Shown here: piece after piece, positions 54,506 through 64,000 of the stretch | Position numbering within the stretch: the stretch's first letter is position 1 | Layout: the number at the start of each line of letters is the position of its first letter | Assembly (NCBI GenBank): GCA_030278955.1 | Contig: JAOANR010000004.1 | Location: forward strand, 57,251,120-57,315,119 | Direction of reading: 5' to 3' | DNA: 64,000 bases | Origin: Hygrophila difformis | Lineage: Eukaryota > Streptophyta > Magnoliopsida > Lamiales > Acanthaceae | The notes under the pieces: generated by a model | Told to the model about the DNA's origin: nothing | What the model saw: only the letters and a program-made list of their open reading frames with translations | The model's database searches: none | Made by a program: the position numbers and the translations under genes

Positions 54506-54850
54506 ATGTCAGGACGAGGACGTGGCCCGTCTTCTAGGACGCCCAGTGGGTCAGGATCGGGATCTCGATCTGGTGGTTCGGGGACCCCACACAGGGTCAC
54601 AGGGCCTCAGCTGCAGTCAGCTATCCGAGCGGCGATGGAGGACTGGACGCTTTCGAACGCAGGTATTTATGATTTAAATTTAAACAAATCATGGCTTGGT
54701 CTAAACTACTGTTCGATGTTAACTCCATATATTAGACTGGACTACTCATATTTTATCTGTTATAACACAGTTGTAGCAGATGGCTCACAGGAGCAGCCTA
54801 GTGAGATACCAGAGACATCTTCTCCCGTCCCAGAGACTCCTATGCCTCGC
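54506..54850 (+). pseudogene. second CACTA gene, truncated by retrotransposon
   Basis: Exons 54506-54662 (MSGRGRGPSSRTPSGSG start, basic and Gly/Ser-rich) and 54771-54850, with matching phase, give about 79 residues. Position and direction fit the TnpA-like second gene of CACTA elements. It stops abruptly where the retrotransposon LTR begins: the first three LTR bases form a TGA. No domain can be assigned to the short remnant. Confidence 0.65.
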
Positions 54851-55149
54851 TGATAATGGCCAAAATTGACCATTATTTTCAATCCATTTCCGTGTCTTAA
54901 GCGGGCATTTGATCGCATTCCGGTCTTACATTAAGTAAGAAAGCAGTCGAATCGGACTGATTTATGCATAATTGTAAAAATAATAAGCTGGTGTGAAAAA
55001 GACATAAATATGTAAATTTATTACATATTTATGTTAGAAAAATCCAAAAACATGAGAAAAAGAAAAGGAAACAAAAAGATGGGAAAAAGATAGAAAAGCC
55101 CACAAAAAGAATATTTTCGGCCCATCTGGCCCAATCCAGCAGGCCCAGG

Positions 55150-56665
55150 AAGACCTTTGTCGCGGAAGCCCTTGGCGCGATGCAGTGTTCCGCGACAAAG
55201 GCATACTCCGCGACCAACTGGCGCCAAATGAAGAGGAGACCAGCCAAGCCCCTGGCGCGATGACCCTTGTCGCGATGGCATGCTCCGCGACAAAGGTCCA
55301 TTCCGCGACCAAGATGCACAAATAGAGACATAAGACCCAGTCGAGAAGCCTTGCCACATGCAGTGTGTTCCGCGACCAACTTGATGTTCCGAGACAAAGC
55401 TGTGATGTGTGTGATGTCTTAAGACACAATGGGCTAGAATCAAGGCCCATGGGCTTAGGGTTACACTTCTATAAATATGAGGTGTCTCCCATGAGCTAAG
55501 GGTTGAATAGTTGGAAGGTTGAAATTTTGTTAGAAGTTCTTGAAGGCAAGCAGTAGGAGTTCTCTCTTAGGTAGAGTAGTTTAGGTTTATTTTCATGTAT
55601 TATTTAATTTTTGCACTTAGTTTAGCTTAGATTAGTGTTTTACTGTTCACAGTGCTTAGATAGCCATTTTTATACTATGTTTTGTTTTCTAAACTCTTGT
55701 TTTAGGGTTTGTAATACCCAAATCATGGGTATTGACAATACCTCTTCAATAATATGGGAAAACATTCATCATTTGTGTCCCAAATCATGAAATGGGTCTC
55801 ACACCCCATGGATTTATCCTTTCTTTTTCATTTTGGGGTCATTTGACCCCCATTTTGTTATTTTTATGTTTACTGTTGGCTTATTATGGATAATGTTGTG
55901 TGGATGTGTGATCAAACCCTAGATTAGGACTCATGCTTTATTTTAATATCCTGCCCAGTCTTGTTATTTTTGTTTAAGCATGTTCTTCCTTATTTTGAAT
56001 GTTTCTTGCTTATTTTTAGCTTAGAATAGCTTTTTGATCTGAAATAGGGTGAGATCACGCTGTTTGCATGCCACTGTTCATCTCTGCTTTTTCTGACTTC
56101 TGTCCTGAACCACCTTGGGCGCCAACCGCCTTCTGGCGCGGAACCACGTTCCGCGACAGAGTGGCTGTTCCGCGACCAAGGTGTTTCAAGACACTTGTCT
56201 CCATATTTAAAACCCTTTGTCGCGGAATACCTTGTCGCGGAGCCACGTTCCACGACAAAACTGTCCATGCATAGCGACAAAGGAGCCAAACTCTTGCATT
56301 TTGTCCTCATGGCTTCCTGTCGCGGAATCATCTTGTCGCGGAGCCACGTTCCGCGACAAAATCCCATTCCGAGACAGAAAAATTATGCCATGATTCCTTA
56401 ATCTTTGAACACCTTGTCGCGGAATACCTTGTCGCGGAGCCACGTTCCGCGACAAAATCTCCATGCATAGCGACAAAGGTTCAAATGCTTTAGAATTTTA
56501 TGAAAACACTTTGTCGCGATGACACCCTTGTCGCGGAACCACGTTCCGCGACAAAACCTTGCATAGCGACAAAGAAGCGTTATGCTGCCAAAAATTCTAA
56601 AAACTTGTCGGGATGTCCATGTCGCGGATCTCGGTCCGCGACAGAATTTATGATATCGCGACAAA
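55150..56665. repeat. array of CG-rich palindromes
   Basis: Many copies of TTGTCGCGGAAC and its complement GTTCCGCGACAA, often as perfect 12-bp inverted arms around CAC (e.g. 56529-56555). They lie in two groups, 55155-55400 and 56120-56665, spaced roughly every 100-150 bp. Variants replace A by G next to the loop. The surrounding sequence is AT-rich. Confidence 0.88.
55470..55477 (+). promoter_or_regulatory. TATA box of the putative LTR
   Basis: TATAAATA lies between the two palindrome groups and is followed by a G-rich leader-like stretch; it is the best candidate for the element's core promoter. Confidence 0.5.
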
Positions 56666-56759
56666 GGTTTCTCTCTCTATTTGATCTCAAACAAATTTCA
56701 TTCTCTCCCTATTTTATATTGCAACACTCACATCATAGCCCCACGGGTTAGGATGTAAC

Positions 56760-59225
56760 ATTCTGGAATTGCAATATAGGGTGTTATGCTGCCCAAATTT
56801 TGATTCTCCATTTGCATCACCTAACTGATTGAACCCTTGACTCATTAATGATTAAAGATGGAGATTAGCAATAATCAAACTTCAACAATCATCATGATTA
56901 AAGGACCTTTGTTCAATTGCCATTAAAACATTCTTGTATAAACAAAATCTTGATGGCTTAAACAGATAATCTGGACTGTAGTTAATTATGGTAGGAAGGA
57001 TTATTTAAGACCATTACATGTGGACCCGATCCACAACCTTGCATGAGAAACCAATGTCTCTCATACAATGGATCTTCTTTTGCTTCTTATTTATTTTGTC
57101 TTTGTGTGTTGTGTGGAACCATTAGTAAAGAATACATCAGAATAATGTTGGCGGGTACTCCCTCATGGATAACTAGCTCGTATTCTGGGTATTAGTTACT
57201 AATTGTTATTTTGCATGGTCTGAATGGCTGTCAGTGGAAGCCTTGGCGGTTCGCCCATCTGGGGTTATAATAGCTGCTCGACTGACTTCCATCCAAATAC
57301 AGTTTCATTTTTGTTATCTTAATTTCCAAACCCAAATTTCAATCTGTGGTAGGAGTCAGTTGGCATCAGTCAATGCCAACTGATGATCATTATAGAAGGG
57401 AAGCATGTAGGTTTTTATCCGAATTCACAGACAGTGGAGGCCCAACTGGTGTTGACACCACCATTACAGGGTCTAAACTGTCTAAATTCGCTCCATCCGA
57501 GTGATTGGGAAATTGGACAGTAGATGTTTACAGTCCACCTGATCATTCTGCCATTACTTTGGTACCTTAACCACTCCAGTCTGTGTTTCACCTTCTGTTT
57601 AGACCCGCTTCTATATTTTGGGTCAATTAATTTTACACTTCCATATATCCTTATGCTTGATAATATTATGTACTGTTGTGGTCTGTAATTATTTTGGGAT
57701 CCTTCCCTTGGACAATAGAAGTCTAGATCTTAAACAGATATGGCTTTATAAACTTCCAACAAAAACTCCTTTATAAAATCCGGATCTGAGTAAGGGATAA
57801 ATTCTTCAGTTATGACTAATTCATATTCTGTCAAGGGTTATATTTTGGGAATTAAGAAGCAGATTCAGCGATTAGGTCTCATCTAGACTGAAAGGGTCTG
57901 TGTTTTAACTGAGAGTCTAGTACCTGACAGGGAATGATTTTCAAATCCATTATTTTCCAAAATTGCTGGTTGATGGAAATGTAAGATTAGGTGCTACACC
58001 GAGATGGGGTCCACTTGGATTCAAATACAGTGTAGTAAATAATCTTAGAGGAACATCATTCAGGCCTTGGTTATTTTCCAAGATAGGGTTGAGTTTTCTT
58101 TCAACTGCTATCTTCTTCTGCCAAAGCCTACTTTTGAGTCCTGAGTGAGTGCATCCGGAACGAACTAATTTATTAGGTCGTTTCATTAGTTTGTATCTCA
58201 TAATCACCCGGAAGAAAGTGAACACACTAGTGGTCCACTGAGAGCCGGGAATTCTTGATCCATACTCCTTCATTTTGATGGGGAGCTGTCTTTTACTACC
58301 AGGGTCAGATTTTCAAAACCTCCGAGTGATAGGATTTTAAATGCTTTCTTTACCGCTTTCTTTTAAACCGCTTTCATTAGAGGTCACTCGGTTGTATTGA
58401 GAGTTGTGTAACTGCTACTAGGATTGCCAGTTAAGGGATAGTTTAGGGCTTGATTCAAATCTTTGGGTGTGACATGGGAGAATGATAGTGGTACTTGGCA
58501 TTTCAATAAATGATGTGTCGGGTGTTGCTTTTCCACCACAGATGAAGTAACATACCCAGGCCAGGGCAGTTACGAATCTGTGGGATCTTAGAATTTGCGG
58601 TCTTAAGAACATGTAAACTCGTATTGCAAGTACCTGTCTGTTAAAGGGAAAGCCTTATTGAGAGCATGAGAATTAGCTATCTGATAGAATTATCCCAAAC
58701 AAAGATCTGTGTATGAAAATGGAAGTTTAATATTGCTGTATTTTGCTCTTGTCCAACTTTCATTCTTTTCTTCCTGTCCTTTCTGTCCACATTGTGACTC
58801 AACTTCACGGTTGGCACAATGCTCCTTTTCCCTGCTTTCGTAGATAATGTTTACTGCACTCCTAGAATAATTCTTATCCGCCTTCTAGAATAGATTTATT
58901 TGCTTTGTAGATTAATTTAACTGTTTTCTAGATCTAGTTTAAATTCCCGTCAGTAGATATTAATCATCTTTCAAACCTATTGAGCAATACGAATGGAAAA
59001 TCTAGTAAAACGACGTGGGACCTGCTTCTATCGCACATCCTCCAGTGAACGATCCGGTCTTACTTTAAATTACTGCAATTTTTGACACCGTGCGCTTTCG
59101 GGCCACAGTTTCTTAAACACGAGCAATAAAAACATGACTACTTATAAATATGTCCCTAATCACAACACCGCCATCATAAATTGGTTTCATTAAATAAAAC
59201 TTCAACCAGGATCATGATTTTTCGG
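56760..59225. other. non-coding part of the putative LTR
   Basis: No gene or internal repeat recognised over about 2.5 kb. Base composition is more balanced than in the flanking AT-rich intergenic DNA, as expected for LTR sequence. Confidence 0.4.
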
Positions 59226-59564
59226 AAAATACTCATGTAGTGGGAACTTGCCAAAAGTTTCATGGCAGGAACTCTCATGGCAAGAATTGATGAGAAGTAT
59301 CATGGCATACTTGCCGGGGATCCTCAGTGTGACAGGCTGAAGGTCAACCTATCCCGGTTATGCCATGAGATTTGTCAACATTTCATGACAGGGAGGACCA
59401 CAGCGCCATTTGAAATTAACGCACCACACTTGAGTAATAAAAAGACTAACAATCTTGATGTATCCCTAAACCCTTTCCCGTGAAACATAACTCTTTTCTT
59501 GTAATAAATCTAACCTGGTGTATTTTAGAAAAAGCTCGTGGGACGGAAATTGTCAAAAGTTTCA

Positions 59565-59582
59565 TGGCGCCGTTGCCGGGGA
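59565..59582 (+). other. primer binding site of the Athila-type element
   Basis: TGGCGCCGTTGCCGGGGA follows directly after the LTR end and is the primer-site sequence usual in Athila elements (tRNA-Asp type as I recall). Confidence 0.8.
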
Positions 59583-59725
59583 GGATGCAGCGCCGTTTTA
59601 TTTAGAGAATTACATTCCTCATTGCTCCTAGAGTAGCCTATACATATAATTATAAATATTCACCTTCAGAACCACTTCTAACCTGGGGATTGTACAGGTA
59701 CTGTCATTATTGAAGCCGTTGTTCT

Positions 59726-62700
59726 ATGCAAAGGAGGAAGCAGACGCCAGCCGAGATCTCGTTTAATTCAGAGATAGAAAAGACAGCTCGACGTCTTAGG
59801 GCGGAGACTAAACGGAGAAGGGAACGGGAACGACAGGCATTACTTTCGCCAAGCACCAGCAGCGATATCTCCGAAATGGCAAACCCTGACATCCCACCAA
59901 TCATTCAACCCAATCCCCCACTTCACCCACTTCACAACATTGAGGAAGACCCCGAAGATGCTGATCACGATGATTTGGATGATCCCCCTCCCCAGATCAT
60001 ACAAGGAGGTGGGAATCCACCAAACATGGAGCAGCAGCACTTCGAGGCACCTCCTCCCAACCCGAACCAAAACCCACCAAACAACCAAAACCAACCAAAT
60101 CAGCAAAATTTCCCAAACCAACAGAATCAGCAATACCATAACCCCCATCAGAATCCCCCGAATCCGAATGATTTCAATGATCCGAGGAACTATTTCATGC
60201 CTCAGAACTACTACCCACAGCAATACCAAGGCGGGCCTGAGAACAATCATCAAGCAGCAGCTGCTGCTGATTACATGCAGCCAATTTTAGAGCCATATCT
60301 GAACATTCCTGGACAAGCTCCATTCTTGGCCAGGAATTTCGAACTGAAACCGGCCCTAATCAATCTAGTCCAGAGCAACCAGTTTGCCGGAGCAAGTCAT
60401 GAAGATCCCCATGATCACCTGCAAACCTTCCTAGAATTGTGTGACACGATCAAAAATCGTGATGTACCCGCAAACACCATTCGACTAAGGCTATTTCCCT
60501 TCTCTCTGACAAGCGGAGCACGAACATGGTACAAGTCACTGCCCGTAAATCAGAAGTCTACATGGGAAGATGTGATCAGAAACTTCCTAGCAAAATACTT
60601 CCCGGAGTCCAAGTTGGATGAATGCCGCTCCAAAATTGCGGAATTCAAGATGAAACCAGACGAGTCCTTGTATGATGCAAAGGAAAGATTCTTCAACCTA
60701 CTCAGAAAGTGTCCTCAACATGGTTTCCATGACTGGGAGAGACTGAGAAAGTTCTACAGTGGTCTGACTCCAGCATGGAAATCCATGCTTGATGCTGCCG
60801 GTGGTCAACATTTGCTCTACATACCAATGGACCAAGCCTGGGCAAAGATTGAAGCCATGAGTGTCAACCGTTCTGTTCTAACTGATGATGGTAATCCCAC
60901 TCCCCCTCGTGGTTTGTGTGTTGTAGGTACAGCAGAGAAGTCAGACATTGAAAAGCTTCAAGAGCAAGTGGCAGCGTTGTCTGTAAATCAAGGAGTTGGA
61001 AGTTCTGCGCAGGGACAGCAAACTGATGTGATCTGTGGACTGTGTCAAGGTGCTCATGCAACTGACACATGCGAGCAAGTCACAGCAGAGAGCTGTAACT
61101 ATGCAGGAGCTTTTCCAAATAGACACCCGAATTTGTCTTATTCAAACAACAACGCCTTGAACTCACATCTCTTGAATAAGCCACAGCAACAGCAGTTCAA
61201 CCCTCAACAGAATCAGGGATTCAACCAGAACAGGGGCCAACATTTTCAGAATCCAGGTTTCCAACCTCAGATCCAGCAGAGGCCGCCTCAGAATTTCCAG
61301 AACTTTCAGCCCAATCAGAGTTTCCAGCCTCAGTTTGTCCCAAACCAAGGCCAGTGGAATCAAAATCAGCATCAGAATCAGAATCAGAATCAAAAACCTC
61401 CTTCAAGGCTTGAGAATCTGATGACTGATTTTATCACTAGTCAGAAAGAGATCAACAATCAACTGCAGGCCTCCATCAGAAATGTGGAGACCCAAGATAC
61501 ACAGATGGCTAATGAGATGCAGAAAAGGGACAAAGGAACATTTCCTAGCACTGCGGAAAAGAACCCGCAATGCAAGGCAATAACCTTGAAATCTGGGAGA
61601 GTACTAGCTGGACCAAAGAGAGCGGATACTGGAGCGGAATTTGAAGAAGATGATATTGTTGACAATGCTGGTAAGGAAGCTGATAATGGGAACGAAGCAG
61701 AAAAAGAGACAGCCGAATTGCAGACTGAAGCTGCGCCTGAAACGGCTGAACCAGATAAGGGTACAGGTGAAGGTACAACTTCCTTCCCTTCACCACCAAA
61801 AATTGCTAATAACAAGTACATGCCCAGGATTCCTTATCCTGCGCGGCTTAAAAATAAAGAACATGATCTTAAATTTAAGAAATTTCTGCAACGATTAAAG
61901 TCTGTAGAGATAACCATTCCTCTCACAGAAATGATTTCCGAAATGCCCATCTATGCTAAGTTCTTGAAAGAATTGATTTCAGGAAAAAGGCAGGTTGAGC
62001 AGGAAGAGGTAATTATTCTCAACAGCACATGCAGTGCCATTGTTCAGAGGAGAATGCCTGAAAAGAAAGAGGACCCCGGGTGTTGCACACTTCCAGTACA
62101 ATTCGGAAAGGCCAAAGTGAGCATGGGGCTTTGTGATTTAGGATCAAGCATCAATGTGATGCCACTAGCTATGGCCGTTCGCCTTAAGCTTGGAGAAATT
62201 CAACCGGTCAAGATGAGACTGCAGCTTGCAGACAGATCGATCACTCAGCCCGTAGGAATCCTCAAGGATGTTGTGGTCAAAACTGGGCAGGTTCTTTTCC
62301 CGGTCGACTTCATCGTCCTCGACATTGAAGAAGATTCTGAAATGCCGCTTATCCTTGGACGCCCATTTCTAGCCACTGGTGGTGCACTGATTGACGCTAA
62401 GTCCGGAAAAGTCACCTTAAGGGTCGATGGCGAGGAGATCATCTTTGATATGGAGAAATTGCAGAAATTTCCGAATGACAGTTCTTGTTTTTCATTTGAA
62501 AATGTAATAGTTAGGGAAGAGCTTGACTCTGAACTTGATTGTGAAATGATGCTGGATGAATCATCAAAGCAGGTACTGAAGCCTGCTGGCGTGGAGCACA
62601 AAGGATGCAAAGCCGTTCACTTCGCCGATCCCGAAACAGGGGATTTGGAGGAATTTGATGGCATGGACTTCCATGAGGACGCCAACCAAGAGGAGGAAGA

Positions 62701-64000
62701 GGATCCTGTACTGATGCAGGATCCCGAAGGTAAATCTGTTCTCCCACTACCCAATTCTCGCAAACTACTCCCTTCCGTTGAATGTCCACCAGAGCTTGAA
62801 CTTAAAACATTACCCGATCATCTCAAGTACGTGTTTCTCGCAGAACATAAAAAGTTACCCGTGATTGTTTCAGCTAAGCTCTCTCAAGAGCAAGAAAATG
62901 CTCTGGTGGTCGTTCTTAAGAAACATGTACATGCAATAGGTTGGACCATTTCTGATATAAAAGGAATAAGCCCTTCTATTTGCATGCACAGGATTCTAAT
63001 GGAAGAAGAGTTTAAACCCTCCCGTCAACCTCAGAGGCGATTGAACCCCCTCATGCAGGAAGTGGTAAGGAAAGAAGTTATCAAGCTCTTAGATGCTGGT
63101 ATAATCTATCCTATCTCTGATAGCAAATGGGTTAGCCCAGTGCAGGTCGTACCCAAACGAGGAGGGATGTGCATAACCAAGAATGAGCAAGGAGAAGAGG
63201 TTGCAACCAGGCCAGTGACCGGATGGAGAGTTTGTATCGATTACCGGAAGCTGAATGAGGCCACACGCAAGGACCATTTTCCATTGCCATTCATTGATCA
63301 GATGCTTGAGAGGTTGGCAGGGAGAGAGTTTTATTGCTTTTTGGATGGTTATTCTGGTTATAATCAGATTGTTATTTCCAGTGAGGACCATGATAAAACC
63401 ACTTTTACTTGCCCGTACGGCACTTTTGCCTATCGACGGATGCCTTTTGGTTTGTGCAATGCACCTGCTACTTTTCAAAGATGCATGATGTCTATTTTCT
63501 CTGAATTTATCGAAAAATGCATTGAGGTCTTCATGGATGACTTCTCTGTATATGGAGATACGTTCGAAGATTGTTTGACCAATCTTGCTAAGATTTTAAA
63601 GAGGTGTGAAGACACTAACTTGGTTTTAAATTGGGAAAAGTGCCATTTTATGGTTACTGAGGGCATAGTGTTAGGTCATCGCATTTCTCGTGCAGGCATT
63701 GAAGTTGATCCAGCCAAAGTTTCCATCATTTCCAATCTCCCTCTTCCTAACTCGATCAAATCAGTTAGGAGCTTCTTAGGGCATGCCGGTTTTTACCGGC
63801 GATTCATTAAGGATTTCTCTAAAATTGCCAAGCCGCTCACTAATCTGCTTTGTAAAGAAAATCCTTTCTTAATAAATGAAGCGTGTGTCCAAGCCTTTGA
63901 CACGCTCAAGAAGATGTTGGTTTCTGCACCGATAGTGCAACCACCCGATTGGTCAATACCTTTCGAGGTAATGTGCGATGCTAGTGGTCTCGCCGTAGGC
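59726..64000 (+). CDS. Athila-type gypsy gag-pol polyprotein, runs off window
   Basis: Open frame of 1425 codons from ATG 59726 with no stop to the window edge. Gag occupies about the first 450 residues: an Asn/Gln/Pro-rich stretch, a capsid-like core (NLVQSNQFAGASHEDPHDHL, GARTWYKSLP, KYFPESKLDECRSKI), and a Cys/His knuckle of CX2CX3HX4C form (CGLCQGAHATDTC). A second Gln/Asn-rich region is followed by ITLKSGRVL. The protease has CDLGSSINVMPL (DLG active-site form, usual for Athila) and LILGRPFLATGGALID. Reverse transcriptase follows, with VCIDYRKLNEATRKDHFPLPF, FLDGYSGYNQI and the catalytic FMDDF at 63529-63543, then the start of RNase H (FEVMCDASG). No stop or frameshift was found, so this copy may be recent. 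It should continue into RNase H and integrase beyond 64000. Confidence 0.93.
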   Translation, partial: MQRRKQTPAEISFNSEIEKTARRLRAETKRRRERERQALLSPSTSSDISEMANPDIPPIIQPNPPLHPLHNIEEDPEDADHDDLDDPPPQIIQGGGNPPNMEQQHFEAPPPNPNQNPPNNQNQPNQQNFPNQQNQQYHNPHQNPPNPNDFNDPRNYFMPQNYYPQQYQGGPENNHQAAAAADYMQPILEPYLNIPGQAPFLARNFELKPALINLVQSNQFAGASHEDPHDHLQTFLELCDTIKNRDVPANTIRLRLFPFSLTSGARTWYKSLPVNQKSTWEDVIRNFLAKYFPESKLDECRSKIAEFKMKPDESLYDAKERFFNLLRKCPQHGFHDWERLRKFYSGLTPAWKSMLDAAGGQHLLYIPMDQAWAKIEAMSVNRSVLTDDGNPTPPRGLCVVGTAEKSDIEKLQEQVAALSVNQGVGSSAQGQQTDVICGLCQGAHATDTCEQVTAESCNYAGAFPNRHPNLSYSNNNALNSHLLNKPQQQQFNPQQNQGFNQNRGQHFQNPGFQPQIQQRPPQNFQNFQPNQSFQPQFVPNQGQWNQNQHQNQNQNQKPPSRLENLMTDFITSQKEINNQLQASIRNVETQDTQMANEMQKRDKGTFPSTAEKNPQCKAITLKSGRVLAGPKRADTGAEFEEDDIVDNAGKEADNGNEAEKETAELQTEAAPETAEPDKGTGEGTTSFPSPPKIANNKYMPRIPYPARLKNKEHDLKFKKFLQRLKSVEITIPLTEMISEMPIYAKFLKELISGKRQVEQEEVIILNSTCSAIVQRRMPEKKEDPGCCTLPVQFGKAKVSMGLCDLGSSINVMPLAMAVRLKLGEIQPVKMRLQLADRSITQPVGILKDVVVKTGQVLFPVDFIVLDIEEDSEMPLILGRPFLATGGALIDAKSGKVTLRVDGEEIIFDMEKLQKFPNDSSCFSFENVIVREELDSELDCEMMLDESSKQVLKPAGVEHKGCKAVHFADPETGDLEEFDGMDFHEDANQEEEEDPVLMQDPEGKSVLPLPNSRKLLPSVECPPELELKTLPDHLKYVFLAEHKKLPVIVSAKLSQEQENALVVVLKKHVHAIGWTISDIKGISPSICMHRILMEEEFKPSRQPQRRLNPLMQEVVRKEVIKLLDAGIIYPISDSKWVSPVQVVPKRGGMCITKNEQGEEVATRPVTGWRVCIDYRKLNEATRKDHFPLPFIDQMLERLAGREFYCFLDGYSGYNQIVISSEDHDKTTFTCPYGTFAYRRMPFGLCNAPATFQRCMMSIFSEFIEKCIEVFMDDFSVYGDTFEDCLTNLAKILKRCEDTNLVLNWEKCHFMVTEGIVLGHRISRAGIEVDPAKVSIISNLPLPNSIKSVRSFLGHAGFYRRFIKDFSKIAKPLTNLLCKENPFLINEACVQAFDTLKKMLVSAPIVQPPDWSIPFEVMCDASGLAVG

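Larger units (their letters stand above)
49660..54850 (+). mobile_element. CACTA (En/Spm) transposon, left part
   Basis: Starts CACTACAAGAAAAACAGGG, the standard CACTA terminus, followed by subterminal repeats and two transposase-region genes in plus orientation. The element is cut at 54851 by an LTR retrotransposon, and its other end is outside the window. Confidence 0.92.
54851..59564 (+). repeat. putative long 5' LTR of an Athila-type retrotransposon
   Basis: Starts TGATAATGGCC inside a CACTA gene and ends TTTCA just before a primer site (59565). If this is one LTR it is about 4.7 kb, long for Athila. A promoter-like TATAAATA is at 55470-55477. The stretch holds no gene; minus-strand ORFs near 55030-55450 arise from the palindromic repeat. 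The matching 3' LTR lies outside the window, so the boundaries rest on the TG start, CA end and primer site only. A second AAAAGTTTCATGGC at 59248-59261 hints at a duplicated LTR end. Confidence 0.6.

Noticed and set aside
55021..55450. Three overlapping minus-strand frames of 120-140 residues rich in SRN and RDK repeats
   Set aside because: They are produced by translating the palindromic repeat in a non-coding LTR; all three frames are open at once because of base composition.
55150..56665. Regularly spaced repeats resembling a CRISPR array
   Set aside because: The genome is a plant nuclear one, spacing is irregular, spacers are not unique protospacer-like segments, and there are no cas genes.

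Overview
This is a nuclear window from a flowering plant, most likely a eudicot. The evidence is intron-rich genes with plant homologues (a SEC15B-type exocyst subunit, an NPF8-type peptide transporter, a peroxisomal multifunctional protein, ribosomal protein eL19), the telo-box and site II promoter of the eL19 gene, and dense plant transposons (Tat and Athila gypsy elements, CACTA, Helitron, hAT, Harbinger, Stowaway, SINE, LINE). I cannot name the species.

The left half (1-30 kb) is gene-bearing. It holds, in order: a 5'-truncated FHA/AAA ATPase gene (+, 24 visible exons, ending at 7222); an intronless SEC15B gene (-, 7687-10083); a 632-bp hAT-type element with a perfect 8-bp target duplication; a 17-exon multifunctional beta-oxidation protein gene (-, 12006-17760) with an open frame but a damaged NAD-binding motif; an AT-rich decayed Helitron (18798-22958) with a rearranged Pif1-like helicase relic; a 5'-truncated LINE; the eL19 gene (+, 24252-26216); and an NPF8-like transporter gene (-, 27192-29405).

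The right half (30-64 kb) is a transposon island. It holds miniature inverted-repeat elements, a second truncated LINE, three SINE copies of one family, and a broken MRS2-type magnesium transporter relic. A broken copy of the multifunctional-protein gene is split by a very young Tat-clade gypsy retrotransposon (36041-43842, TSD GAGGC), whose LTRs differ at one site and whose 3' end is deleted into the 3' LTR. A 1.4-kb element with GTGTCCG-rich ends and an internal minisatellite follows, then two Harbinger-like elements and one small membrane-protein gene (47533-46847). The window ends with a CACTA transposon (from 49660) interrupted by an Athila-type gypsy element (from 54851) that runs off the right edge. 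Two blocks near 31-35 kb and 47.6-49.4 kb are old copies of each other and supply empty-site controls for several insertions.

The host genes are unrelated housekeeping and transport genes that are not operonic. The signals least explained by known features are an array of perfect CG-rich palindromes (TTGTCGCGGAAC and its complement) at 55150-56665 in the unusually long putative Athila LTR, and the intact-frame but catalytically suspect multifunctional protein.
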